From: a virus
Virus record (IMG/VR): IMGVR_UViG_3300005527_000266
Location: 1-25,385 of that record
DNA: 25,385 nucleotides
Direction: 5' to 3' (one strand)
Under the pieces are notes generated by a model. It worked only from the letters and a program-made list of their open reading frames with translations, did no database searches and was not told the origin of the DNA. Below are positions 8,754-16,661 of the stretch, piece by piece (position 1 is the stretch's first letter; each line of letters opens with the position of its first letter). The translations under genes were made by a program, and so were the position numbers.

Positions 8754-10733
8754 TTAAACTACGAGTGCTTTTATATCACTATCGGGATATTTTATTTCAA
8801 ATATAGATGGATCTTTTGATGGATAAATTATGTTGTTTTGTGTAGCGATGGTAATATTGTATGCGACGGGAGAATAATTACCGTCATCAATAGTTAAATT
8901 TTTAACTGTTATATCTACAACAGACTGTACACCTTCGTTTTGCATTATTTCAAAATTAATCTGACTTAAATTTATAGGTTGGTTAAAACTCCATTTGTCT
9001 ATATCAAAAAAGTTTTTAACAGATTGTATACATGCGTTTAACACTTCTGATTTATTGAAACCTTTAAATACAGATATTTTGAATTCAACGCCTATATTTA
9101 TGATATATCCATCTACTATATTTATTCTATCTGTAAGTATTTTGTAGTTTTGTAAATAAGTAACCAAATTTTGTAATGTCGCTGGGTTAATTTGTGTTAA
9201 ATTTTTATTTACATCGTAACCCAGAATATATAAATTGTTTGTAAATGGATTATTTGATTGTAAAAATTTACGTCTATCTAACGGATTTAAAGGTGTCAAA
9301 TCCAATGTAGAATTATTTGATGTATTTACTACTCCGTTTATTAATCCGTTGTATTGAACTTCTCTTGTTAAATTGCTTTCAATATAAGCTTTTGCTATGT
9401 TTCCTAATTGTGGAGGTAAAGCATATACTCTTAAAATAAAATCGTCGTCAGTAACCATTCTATTCTGTGCAGAAAAGTTTAATATAGAATTTTGTCTTAT
9501 TTCTTCATCACTTTCAGCATCGTCTCCACCCGAAGAAGAATCTGGGTTATTAACTCTCAAAGAATTTTGTATATTATTTAACAATATAACTTCGCTGTCA
9601 GTTAAAGATGTTACATCATTTAAATATGATACGGCGACAATCTTATTTATCTCACCCGAATTTACATTTGAATTTACACCTCCACCAACAATATAACTAA
9701 TAGTAAGAGTAGTATTTGACGGTGAGGTACCATAACTGTTAGCCTTTAATACATTTGTATTGTCAAGAGATATATTCAAATTTTTAAGATTTGATAATGA
9801 AACGCCGATGTTAGTTGGATTTGGTACTATGATAGTGTTATCATAATTTTCAGTATTAGCACCGAATTGTATTGTTGTTTGGTTATTTTCGTCGATTGTT
9901 GTAACAAAACGTTTTTCAGTTCTTAAATATTTTAATATTTTCGGCGTTTCATTTCTATATGAAGATAGTGTTTGATTATTAAGAGGAACATTATCTATTT
10001 CTATAGGAATTGTATCTTGAGCTAAATACTCCACTTCATAATAAGAATTATTATTACTGTCGGTTACACTCACAATTTTAAGAACATTAGTTTCGTTTAA
10101 TTTTATACTAAAAAATGGAGTTTGTTCGCCAACGGAAATTTGTTTAACAATTAACGTTCCAGAATATGCTTTGGTTGTTTTTTTAATTAAATAAAACTGA
10201 GGCGCTCCTGTATTATCACGATTGTATACAGTAATTTCCCGCGGCGAAAATTTTGTATCTTGACTAAAATCTACACTTTCTTCAACAATAAAATCTATAC
10301 CCGATACACTTGTTAATCGTGTAAATGGTTTTAATATTAAACAATAACGTTCGTCAGGAATATATTCGTTGTTCTCAGTTCGTTTAGCAGGCAATAGTTG
10401 AAATAAATCAACACCCGTAGACGACGCAGAGGATACTTTAGGTTTATAACCCAACATTTTAGCACCATTAATGATGTTTCTACGATCTTGTGCGAATTGT
10501 ATAAAACTTTCAAAGAATTGTTGATCTGTATAGTAAGATAATACATCTCCGACATATGCAGCTTGTTCTATAAAAATTTGACCAGGTGAACTTTCACTAA
10601 AATCTTTATAACTTTGTGGGTAATATTGTTTTGTAAAGTCAATTAACTGTTGACGAAGTGACGCAAAATCTCTATTAAGATAGTTTATATCTTTTGTATT
10701 AGCATCAAATGTTTTATTTATTAATTTTGACAT
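8754..10733 (-). CDS. gp6: Baseplate wedge protein, gp6/gpJ-like (659 aa)
   Basis: The N-terminus has the hallmark of the T4 gp6/P2 gpJ baseplate wedge family: YLNRDFASLRQQL (18-30), then SESSPGQIFIEQAAYVGDVLSYYTDQQFFESF (about 46-77), a helical region in which the protein dimerises and binds gp25/gp7. The middle contains long beta segments, and the C-terminal part (NRMVTDDDFILRVYALPPQLGNIAKAYIES, then the FFDIDKWSFNQPINLSQI region) is typical of the gpJ-like fold. The start overlaps the stop of the gp25-like gene by one base (TAATG), implying translational coupling of two wedge partners. Length matches T4 gp6 (660 residues). The assignment is strong. Confidence 0.93.
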   Translation of the reverse strand: MSKLINKTFDANTKDINYLNRDFASLRQQLIDFTKQYYPQSYKDFSESSPGQIFIEQAAYVGDVLSYYTDQQFFESFIQFAQDRRNIINGAKMLGYKPKVSSASSTGVDLFQLLPAKRTENNEYIPDERYCLILKPFTRLTSVSGIDFIVEESVDFSQDTKFSPREITVYNRDNTGAPQFYLIKKTTKAYSGTLIVKQISVGEQTPFFSIKLNETNVLKIVSVTDSNNNSYYEVEYLAQDTIPIEIDNVPLNNQTLSSYRNETPKILKYLRTEKRFVTTIDENNQTTIQFGANTENYDNTIIVPNPTNIGVSLSNLKNLNISLDNTNVLKANSYGTSPSNTTLTISYIVGGGVNSNVNSGEINKIVAVSYLNDVTSLTDSEVILLNNIQNSLRVNNPDSSSGGDDAESDEEIRQNSILNFSAQNRMVTDDDFILRVYALPPQLGNIAKAYIESNLTREVQYNGLINGVVNTSNNSTLDLTPLNPLDRRKFLQSNNPFTNNLYILGYDVNKNLTQINPATLQNLVTYLQNYKILTDRINIVDGYIINIGVEFKISVFKGFNKSEVLNACIQSVKNFFDIDKWSFNQPINLSQINFEIMQNEGVQSVVDITVKNLTIDDGNYSPVAYNITIATQNNIIYPSKDPSIFEIKYPDSDIKALVV

Positions 10734-11134
10734 TATATTCTATTACCTTCCAAATTTAGTTGTGTTGTGCCTATAGTATTGTTATATCTAAACGTAATAC
10801 TTATAAATATTGAATTTTTATCATTATTTTCCACTTGTTGTTGAGATAATTCTACTTTCAATATAGCTATACCCTTTAAATACTTATCAATATCTCGTTG
10901 AATTACATCCAAAATGATATCATTAGAAACGTCGTTATCAATTGATTGAAAAAGTAAATTATAAAGTCCAGAACCAAAACTGTTATTAAATCTACGTTCT
11001 CCTGGTATAGTTAATAACATATTTTGTAAATTATCAGCAACTTGTGAAATCGTATCTTTGTTTGTTGCAAAATAACCTTCATTACCAAGTTGTATCGGTA
11101 GTGATAATCCTATTGCTTTTTTAGGTGTAGCCAT
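10733..11134 (-). CDS. gp25: Baseplate wedge protein, gp25-like (133 aa)
   Basis: A 133-residue protein with the gp25/W/GPW family signature: IGLSLPIQLGNEGYF (8-22), a helix QVADNLQNMLLTIPGERRFNNSFGSGLYNLLF (31-62) including the GE-R.....FGSGL motif, and the C-terminal beta region (ILKVELSQQQV, then ISITFRYN). T4 gp25 is the wedge protein that initiates sheath polymerisation and sits next to gp6; P2 gpW is the homologue. An unusually good AAGG-type ribosome-binding sequence lies just upstream (AAGGTAACTAATG), in contrast to most genes here. The stop overlaps the gp6-like start. Length is the family norm. Confidence 0.93.
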   Translation of the reverse strand: MATPKKAIGLSLPIQLGNEGYFATNKDTISQVADNLQNMLLTIPGERRFNNSFGSGLYNLLFQSIDNDVSNDIILDVIQRDIDKYLKGIAILKVELSQQQVENNDKNSIFISITFRYNNTIGTTQLNLEGNRI

Positions 11135-11142
11135 TAGTTACC

Positions 11143-11616
11143 TTATTTTTCACCTTTTTTCTTGCTTACGGCTTTCATTAATGATCTATAGTCTCTATTG
11201 AGAGCCGTATATACACTTTTAACTGGTTCAGAAGCATTTTCTGGTACTTTGGTTTCCGCAATAACTTCTTGACTGCCACCACCGCCATATCCGCCCAACA
11301 TACTTACCATACCACCTTCTTGTGGAACTCCGCCTGTTGTTTGATTAAGAATATCATTCAATAATGGATTATTTGTGTATTTTACAAACTTTTTGACAGG
11401 TTTAACTTCTTCTTCAATCATAGAAGATTCATTCATAGTTTCCAATTCTTTTAAAATTTGTTGTTCTAAATCAGAATCGGATGATTTTTTCTTTTTCTGA
11501 CCAACTTCTTTAGAAAATATTTCTGTTAACTGAAGTTTAAGTTCAGACTGAATAACACTACGCACTTCTTGTTGTACCGTTTTTTTAATGAATTCTTTTA
11601 ATACTTCTATTTTCAT
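11143..11616 (-). CDS. Conserved small protein of the baseplate operon (157 aa)
   Basis: A 157-residue hydrophilic protein. Residues about 1-35 form an amphipathic helix (LKEFIKKTVQQEVRSVIQSEL), followed by a lysine/acid-rich linker, a KFVKYTNNPLLNDILNQTTGG motif (about 75-95), a glycine-rich stretch (GGYGGGG) and a basic C-terminal tail (KAVSKKKGEK). I associate the TNNPLLNDILNQT motif with a small conserved protein located before gp25 in T4-type marine phages, but its role is unknown. The gap to the gp25-like gene is eight bases. A scaffold or assembly function is possible by position only. Confidence 0.65.
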   Translation of the reverse strand: MKIEVLKEFIKKTVQQEVRSVIQSELKLQLTEIFSKEVGQKKKKSSDSDLEQQILKELETMNESSMIEEEVKPVKKFVKYTNNPLLNDILNQTTGGVPQEGGMVSMLGGYGGGGSQEVIAETKVPENASEPVKSVYTALNRDYRSLMKAVSKKKGEK

Positions 11617-11633
11617 AATATTATATATAATTA

Positions 11634-12131
11634 TTAACCTAAACTAGATTTAGGTAAATTTAATAAATCTGTTACGTCTTTTGAATCAGTCGGTCTTGGT
11701 ATTTTTATTGTTTTTATACGAGGTGTATTAACTGGTTTAGGCACTTTTGGTTTAGGCAAACCAGCCTGTACTTCTTTTAGTCTCGTTTCGGATGTTTTTG
11801 TTATACCGTTGTTAACTACGTCGTTAGTAGGTTCTGTTTTTGTTGTTTTAGCTAATTCAGCGGTAGATCCTACATTTCCTGTTTTAGGATATACAAATGT
11901 ATCATTTCCCGAAATAGATTGTGGATTATATTGATTAGGAGTCCAATCTTTACCTATACCATTAGGTTTTATGGTTGATGTCTCGGACCCGGTCGTTTTA
12001 ACATCGGACGGATCGTACTGAACTTTTAAATTTTTATTGTCAATAATAGCTGATTTATTTGTTACTCCACTAACGGTCTGGGTAGGCGGTCCTGATAATG
12101 ACGGGGTTGGATCTTTAAAAATGTTGTTCAT
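11634..12131 (-). CDS. Disordered proline/threonine-rich protein of the baseplate operon (165 aa)
   Basis: I place the start at the ATG at 12129-12131 (MNNIFKDPTPSL...), which begins one base after the TGA of the gp5-like gene (TGATATG). A longer frame open to 12221 would overlap the gp5-like gene by 89 bases, and its extra 30 residues look like a frame shadow. The product is rich in Pro, Thr, Lys and Asn, lacks hydrophobic cores, and carries repeats of the PKPKVPKPVNTPRIKTIKIP type (residues about 125-150); it is probably largely disordered. No family is recognised. Its position between a spike and wedge gene suggests a small virion or assembly component. Confidence 0.65.
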   Translation of the reverse strand: MNNIFKDPTPSLSGPPTQTVSGVTNKSAIIDNKNLKVQYDPSDVKTTGSETSTIKPNGIGKDWTPNQYNPQSISGNDTFVYPKTGNVGSTAELAKTTKTEPTNDVVNNGITKTSETRLKEVQAGLPKPKVPKPVNTPRIKTIKIPRPTDSKDVTDLLNLPKSSLG

Positions 12132-12132
12132 A

Positions 12133-13839
12133 TCAATTTTGAAATTCAAATTCAAATTGTACAGGAGCTTCTCTACGATTTCTACCTTTAAAATCACCGA
12201 CGACTCCTTGACCCGTAACAATATTTATATTTATTGGATCTTTACATTCAACTCCACTACTCGTTGGTTTTACTCCGTTACTACCGGGCGCATATCCACC
12301 ACCAGTAACGAATACTCGTCTACTTAGTGTCTTATGTAGATTGTCTCTCAATAATTTAAGTTTTATTTGTTGTACGGGTATCTGTGTTTGATTTGGTAAC
12401 GCGTCGTTTGTATTTTCCGAGCTTATTGCACCTGCGTCTTCGTGTCCATGTGGATGTGGATGTACGTGGTGATACCAATGTACGTGATCCAATAACCAAT
12501 TACACAGATCATACATCCAATCTACTGTTGTTTGACCTAATAAAGCTGGTTCATTTGTCTCACCGTATTGACCCAGAAATATTTGAGGCGCATTAATACA
12601 AGCTACGTTATTTGTGGTAATAACAACATTGTCATTTGCGTCAACCGTATATTCACTGTCGGTAGCTACCGCATAACGTTTTTTACTAAAATGAAATGTT
12701 TCTGCAAATCTACTACTTAAAATTAATCTATCAGAATTTATTACTATTTGATCACCGTCTAATATAGGAAATTTAAAGTTGGTTGAACCATTCGGATTAA
12801 ATCTAGTTTGTTCTTCGGTCGGTTTATTGTCGTCTGTAATACCAAAAACGCTTTTGTACACAGTGGTTTGCCATGAACTTATGGTATATCCACTTGTTAT
12901 TTGTATAGTAGTACCATCGTTGTTAACATCTTCATCTATCTGACCACCATAATTTTTTTCTTTTTCTTTTATGGAAGGTATTGGTGGAAGTTTTGGATGT
13001 AACTGTTGTGATTTATTTTGAGCTATATTACGTTGTCTGTTTCTTATTGTAATTTTTGGATTACCATAACCACCTTCTACAGATTCTTTTAATAAATTTC
13101 CAACCAAAGCATAAGATGGATATCTACCTTTATCATTTAGTCGGTCATCATCGTATGCACTAAAACGAATAGACTGTCCGAATCTACTTTGTATTACTGT
13201 ATCTCCCTCAAACTGTCTCACTCCCCTAATGTAGGGATTTAGTATAAAATAATTGCCGAAATAACCATTTTTATTCAAGCTTAAAAATGATGGATGACTT
13301 ACATAACTTTTACGATTTTTTGGCTCCAAATACGGTACGGCACTATTTGCATCTTCGCTGTTAGATTTTTCTGTTATAAATTCTCCATTTGTACCCCATA
13401 GATTTACTCTATTAAATGGTTTAGTATAATAATAATTATCTCCAACTTTCAATACCAACACTTGTTCGTTTAGTAATGGAAATTGTGTAATTGTATTATC
13501 CAGTGGTATTGCCCATGGTAGTTTATCATTGGATGTTTGTTTTTCTTCGCTTAAAATGCGAATTTTAGCTCTGCCAATATACGTGTAATCAACGTTGTTA
13601 GCTTCTGGTATTTTATTTTCATAATTGATAGGTATTTGTTGATACCTAATTGTAGGAGCGATTTTAGAATTATTATTGTTGGTAGTTTTTCCAAAAAATG
13701 GATGTTTATCATCCAATATTACATCAACAACAACGGCTAATTGCAAAAAACTAGTATCTGTTCCTTTTAAAGTGGAATTTGTTATGGTCGTAGTCGACGG
13801 ATTTGAATTTCTAACTATTGTAGATATATTTGTACTCAT
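12133..13839 (-). CDS. gp5: Baseplate central spike/hub protein, gp5-like without lysozyme domain (568 aa)
   Basis: The N-terminal 150 residues contain an OB-fold-like region (IGRAKIRILSEE...LPWAIPLD, then PLLNEQVLVLKVGDNYYYTKPFNRVNLWG), as in T4 gp5/gpV spike proteins. The middle has the FRQSIRFSAYDDD...KITIRNRQ segment, and further on SDRLILSSRFAETFHFSKKRYAVATDSEY (about residues 370-398), VVITTNNVACINAPQIFLGQYGETNEPALLG, and a WLLDHVHWYHHVHPHPHGHED motif (about 446-467). This order is typical of T4-type marine phage gp5-like proteins. T4 gp5 carries a glycoside hydrolase lysozyme domain; no such catalytic region is visible here, and the 568-aa length leaves no space for one. The His-rich segment may bind metal. 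The start overlaps the 115-aa gene by one base. Confidence 0.82.
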   Translation of the reverse strand: MSTNISTIVRNSNPSTTTITNSTLKGTDTSFLQLAVVVDVILDDKHPFFGKTTNNNNSKIAPTIRYQQIPINYENKIPEANNVDYTYIGRAKIRILSEEKQTSNDKLPWAIPLDNTITQFPLLNEQVLVLKVGDNYYYTKPFNRVNLWGTNGEFITEKSNSEDANSAVPYLEPKNRKSYVSHPSFLSLNKNGYFGNYFILNPYIRGVRQFEGDTVIQSRFGQSIRFSAYDDDRLNDKGRYPSYALVGNLLKESVEGGYGNPKITIRNRQRNIAQNKSQQLHPKLPPIPSIKEKEKNYGGQIDEDVNNDGTTIQITSGYTISSWQTTVYKSVFGITDDNKPTEEQTRFNPNGSTNFKFPILDGDQIVINSDRLILSSRFAETFHFSKKRYAVATDSEYTVDANDNVVITTNNVACINAPQIFLGQYGETNEPALLGQTTVDWMYDLCNWLLDHVHWYHHVHPHPHGHEDAGAISSENTNDALPNQTQIPVQQIKLKLLRDNLHKTLSRRVFVTGGGYAPGSNGVKPTSSGVECKDPININIVTGQGVVGDFKGRNRREAPVQFEFEFQN

Positions 13840-14186
13840 TACGATTGTTGATTTTTACTGATTATTATAACTTCATCCATTAATTGTTTTCTCTCTTCCT
13901 CACTCAAAACCATAGCAGGACCTTCTCCACTAGTTTCACTTTTAGCTACTAGTCTCTGAACTACAGATGCCAATTTAACTAATTGTTCGTCATTTTTGAT
14001 ACCTACATCATAATAATCCTTAATTAATGGCACTATTATTACAGCATCATTAACTGTTTTAATTAATGTACGTAACTCGGATATCAAAATATCAATTTGA
14101 TCCTTTTTATTTTCAGAATTTTTAACTATGTCTTTACAGAGACTAGAAAAATTTTTACCTTTATAAATTTCAAAATTTAAGTCCAT
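13839..14186 (-). CDS. First gene of the baseplate operon, small conserved helical protein (115 aa)
   Basis: A 115-residue alpha-helical protein (MDLNFEIYKGKNFSSLCKDIV...). The pattern LIKTVNDAVIIVPLIKDYYDVGIKNDEQLVKLASVVQRL (residues about 41-80) is one I associate with a conserved baseplate-region protein of T4-type marine phages, of unknown function. It is the first gene after the terminator that ends the sigma-factor unit. The start is preceded by TATTTATA five bases upstream and by no Shine-Dalgarno sequence. Its stop overlaps the gp5-like start by one base (TAATG), so it is probably co-translated with the spike protein. Confidence 0.72.
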   Translation of the reverse strand: MDLNFEIYKGKNFSSLCKDIVKNSENKKDQIDILISELRTLIKTVNDAVIIVPLIKDYYDVGIKNDEQLVKLASVVQRLVAKSETSGEGPAMVLSEEERKQLMDEVIIISKNQQS

Positions 14187-14191
14187 ATAGC

Positions 14192-14199
14192 TATAAATA
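14192..14199 (-). promoter_or_regulatory. TATTTATA octamer before the baseplate operon
   Basis: The coding strand reads TATTTATA, then five bases, then the ATG of the 115-aa gene. The octamer sits between a terminator (14202-14227) and the first gene of the long baseplate operon, where a late promoter is expected. It recurs before other separate transcription units. It is the reverse complement of the T4 late-promoter box TATAAATA. Promoter function is an inference. Confidence 0.45.
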
Positions 14200-14201
14200 G
14201 A

Positions 14202-14227
14202 AAAACCACTCTATTTAGAGTGGTTTT
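14202..14227 (-). terminator. Rho-independent terminator after the sigma-factor gene
   Basis: An 11-bp perfect stem (14202-14212 with 14217-14227) around a four-base loop, with a T-rich tract in the leftward direction. It lies 16 bases after the stop of the gp55-like gene and separates it from the baseplate operon. Confidence 0.85.
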
Positions 14228-14243
14228 ATTGATTATTTAGATT

Positions 14244-15218
14244 TTATATTATTCCCCGATTTGAATAATTTTTAGTAACAATATTTTGATAATTTTTCAT
14301 TTTATTTAAAACCTTAGTAATCTGTTGGGTTTTACAGTCACTTAACTCACGTATATACAAATATAATGTTTTTTTATTAAAGTTTTCGATTCGTTCACAG
14401 TTTCTAAACAATTCAATTACAGCATATGCAATTTTTAAATCTTTTTGTTTATTAAATATTTTTGTAATGTTTTCTTCCCAATACTTTATGAGTAACTTCA
14501 TAAATTCTTGATTCTGTACAATTTTATAGTGTTCGTCTTCGGTTTGTAAACATACGGAAGATTCACTCGGAGTTTCGCTAATATCTACATGTTGATTAAA
14601 TCTTTTATAATTATTATTATTATGAAAAATTAAATAATTTTTAGCCACTATGCTAAAATAACTAAAAGCTTTTCCTTTGCCTGCTTGAAATTTGTTAATA
14701 TTAGTAACCAAGTGAGAAACAGTTTCTTTTTGTATTTCTAAAGGACTATTATCAAAATATGTAAACTTAAACGTATTGAATATATTTTCTACAAGTTTTT
14801 CAAAGCTAAATTTTATTTTTGTTTCGTATATTTCATTTCTTTTAACTACATCTTCCTCAGTATTATACTCTACAATAGCATCTTCTGTTTTTTTGGAAAA
14901 ATATATTTTTTCTTTTTTATTTCTACCACGTCGTTTTTTACGCATTCCATTTTCATCAAAAATAGATTCGTCGTTAGTTTCTAAAATTTGATCCTCTACG
15001 ACTTCGTGTTTGACGGTACGAGGCACTTCTATAGTTGAAATTTCTTTTTCAGGCAATAAAACGCCAATATTGATTTTATCAATGACTGGCGATTTTTTAT
15101 TTTTTAATTTTGTTTTGTTACTAACCCTTTTTTTGGCTACAACAGAAACGGTTTTTTTATTAAGTTTTGAAGACTTGCGTTTTGTTTTTTTCATTAATAT
15201 CGAAGGAGTTATCGTCAT
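14244..15218 (-). CDS. gp55: Late-transcription sigma factor, gp55-like (324 aa)
   Basis: The C-terminal two thirds match the gp55-type sigma factors of T4-like phages: AIVEYNTEEDVVKRNEIYETKI (114-135), a helix FEKLVENIFNTFKF (139-152), then KGKAFSYFSIVAKNYLI (181-197), the conserved core-polymerase and promoter-melting region. The first 100 residues are an unusual lysine-rich tail (KKTKRKSSKLNKK, then RKKRRGRNKKEK at 93-104) not needed for the sigma core; it could bind DNA or the coactivator. In T4, gp55 with gp33 and the sliding clamp directs late genes from TATAAATA boxes. The start used here overlaps the 105-aa gene by 59 bases; an inner ATG at 15192-15194 (MKKTKRKS) would reduce this to 35 and has the ATATTAATG-type leader common here. 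It is closed by a strong terminator. Confidence 0.82.
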   Translation of the reverse strand: MTITPSILMKKTKRKSSKLNKKTVSVVAKKRVSNKTKLKNKKSPVIDKINIGVLLPEKEISTIEVPRTVKHEVVEDQILETNDESIFDENGMRKKRRGRNKKEKIYFSKKTEDAIVEYNTEEDVVKRNEIYETKIKFSFEKLVENIFNTFKFTYFDNSPLEIQKETVSHLVTNINKFQAGKGKAFSYFSIVAKNYLIFHNNNNYKRFNQHVDISETPSESSVCLQTEDEHYKIVQNQEFMKLLIKYWEENITKIFNKQKDLKIAYAVIELFRNCERIENFNKKTLYLYIRELSDCKTQQITKVLNKMKNYQNIVTKNYSNRGII

Positions 15219-15477
15219 CGGTTTGAATTCTTTTATTTGTTAATTTGATAATTTCTAGTAAATCTGTAAATAACACACCTACTTCATCATCTTTTTCAAA
15301 TATACCCTTATCATCAATGGATTTCAACTTATTATATGTATTTTTAATTAAAAATCTAAACTCTACCAACCAGTCTTCTAATATATCAATTTGATTAAAC
15401 GATTTCTTTAAAGAGACAACTAAAAAAATATTTGTTATTATAGATAATAATAACAAGAATAATAAAAAAATTATCAT
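15160..15477 (-). CDS. Small membrane-anchored protein upstream of the sigma factor (105 aa)
   Basis: The first 24 residues are a hydrophobic helix (MIIFLLFLLLLSIITNIFLVV), a membrane anchor or uncleaved signal. The remaining 80 residues form a cytoplasmic helical domain with the pattern IDDKGIFEKDDEVGVLFTDLLEIIK (about 54-78). I associate this with a conserved hypothetical gene that sits beside gp55 in T4-type marine phages. The start codon overlaps the stop of the 49-aa gene (TAATG). Its function is unknown; conserved linkage to the late sigma factor hints at a role in late expression or in DNA packaging-site membrane association. Confidence 0.7.
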   Translation of the reverse strand: MIIFLLFLLLLSIITNIFLVVSLKKSFNQIDILEDWLVEFRFLIKNTYNKLKSIDDKGIFEKDDEVGVLFTDLLEIIKLTNKRIQTDDDNSFDINEKNKTQVFKT

Positions 15478-15626
15478 TAGTTTGAGTCGTCAGTTGTTTC
15501 TTCACAATCGTCTATATCTATATATTCAGTTACATAGTCTATAGATTCTTGTATCAAATCCCAATCCGAATTTTTAAATCCGCGTTTTAAAATTTTATAT
15601 AATTCCAGTATCTCTGTGTCGTCCAT
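15477..15626 (-). CDS. Small acidic protein (49 aa)
   Basis: This 49-codon gene begins MDDTEILELYKILKRGF and ends ETTDDSN. It is strongly acidic and predicted helical. Its TAA overlaps the ATG of the 105-aa membrane protein by one base, which supports its being translated. No Shine-Dalgarno sequence precedes it, but the start sits directly next to a perfect 7-bp inverted repeat (15627-15644). The family is not recognised. It probably forms one operon with the 105-aa gene and the sigma-factor gene. Confidence 0.6.
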   Translation of the reverse strand: MDDTEILELYKILKRGFKNSDWDLIQESIDYVTEYIDIDDCEETTDDSN

Positions 15627-15644
15627 ATACGTATAAGTACGTAT
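15627..15644. repeat. Perfect inverted repeat directly upstream of the 49-aa gene
   Basis: ATACGTA, four bases (TAAG), then TACGTAT: a perfect 7-bp inverted repeat abutting the start codon of the 49-aa gene. It could be an operator for a repressor of the sigma-factor operon or a hairpin covering the translation start. No T-tract follows, so a terminator is unlikely. Confidence 0.5.
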
Positions 15645-15674
15645 AAAACGAAAAAATATTAAATTTATTTTAAT

Positions 15675-16637
15675 TTAAAAACTAAACATACCTCTTATAC
15701 CCTTTGATTTTTTTGAAGGTTTTTCTACCACCTTTTCAACAATCTTTTCCACTTCAACTGGTTTTTCTACAGTAATAATTTTTTCCACTTCAACCGGTTT
15801 TTCTACCGTAACAATCTTTTCATGAATATTATCTGTCTTATTCTCAGATTCTTCATTTACATATTTTTTATTTGATGATATATTATACGCAATCAATAAA
15901 ATCACAGCAAGTGGATCAAATACGGTTATAAGAACAATTATAAACCATTTTACAACATTTTGAATGGTTGTATTGAATTGTTCAGCAACAAATTTAAACG
16001 TAGTTATGTCTTTCTTTTGACTATTTTCAACTTTCAATTTAAAAATATCATCGTCTATCCGTGTACGTTTATCGTCATAACTTTTTAATTTGTTGTTTTC
16101 GTCTTCTAATTGTTTATTTAAATCTAATATTTGTTCATTTATTTGATTTTGTATATTTTGTAATTGAATAGGATTACGAGAGATTAAAACATTTGTTAAA
16201 ATCTCATTTAAACGTGATTCTTGTGAACTTCTTAAAATATATATTTTTTCTATAGATTTTTTTGTTGAATCAATTTTAAGCACTTCTTCGTTTTTTTGTA
16301 TCTGTAATGTTGAAATTTTGTTAATAGACAATTCGTTTTCCAAAGAAGATTTTTGAAATGCAGCAGTTAAAAATCCATAAATACCGAGTGATGTAATCAT
16401 CATTAAAGCAAATATAGCTGTTATCATATAAGTTTTTATAAAAAAATTTGCTTTTGACCAATATCTAAATAACCACGATGTTGTTACTAATTTGCCTAAT
16501 TCCAAAGATGATGCCATTATCATAGCAGCAATTGTAGCTCCCGAAAATAACAATCCGATGCCATACACACTAAAATACGCTGCACATCCGGCGATTAAAA
16601 GTGAAGTGCCTATTACTAAATGATTAAATTTGATCAT
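15675..16637 (-). CDS. Phage membrane protein with long coiled coil and Val-Glu-Lys tail (320 aa)
   Basis: Three N-terminal membrane helices (about 7-30, 33-52 and 67-92, including the conserved-looking LELGKLVTTSWLFRYW between the second and third), a long charged coiled coil (about 98-208), a fourth membrane helix (about 231-251, VKWFIIVLITVFDPLAVILLIAYN), then a cytoplasmic tail with two VEKPVEVEKI(I/V) repeats (277-300) and a basic end. I associate this architecture with a conserved hypothetical protein of T4-type marine phages. The coiled coil would lie between membrane segments, on one face of the membrane. It stands after the Hsp20 terminator and has TATTTATA three bases before its ATG. 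A role in membrane anchoring of assembly, lysis control or superinfection exclusion is conceivable; none is shown. Confidence 0.75.
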   Translation of the reverse strand: MIKFNHLVIGTSLLIAGCAAYFSVYGIGLLFSGATIAAMIMASSLELGKLVTTSWLFRYWSKANFFIKTYMITAIFALMMITSLGIYGFLTAAFQKSSLENELSINKISTLQIQKNEEVLKIDSTKKSIEKIYILRSSQESRLNEILTNVLISRNPIQLQNIQNQINEQILDLNKQLEDENNKLKSYDDKRTRIDDDIFKLKVENSQKKDITTFKFVAEQFNTTIQNVVKWFIIVLITVFDPLAVILLIAYNISSNKKYVNEESENKTDNIHEKIVTVEKPVEVEKIITVEKPVEVEKIVEKVVEKPSKKSKGIRGMFSF

Positions 16638-16640
16638 ATC

Positions 16641-16648
16641 TATAAATA
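16641..16648 (-). promoter_or_regulatory. TATTTATA octamer before the membrane-protein gene
   Basis: The coding strand reads TATTTATA, three bases, then ATG. It lies between the Hsp20 terminator (16662-16689) and the 320-aa gene. No Shine-Dalgarno sequence is present. Confidence 0.4.
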
Positions 16649-16661
16649 TATATAAAATAAA

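Noticed and set aside
7519-10555. Minus-strand frames at 7519-7758 and 10337-10555
   Set aside because: Both are alternative frames wholly inside the DNRLRE-like and gp6-like genes and lack coding character.
12132-12221. Extended 195-aa start for the disordered protein
   Set aside because: The extra 30 residues overlap the gp5-like coding end, while the inner ATG forms the typical stop-start junction TGATATG.
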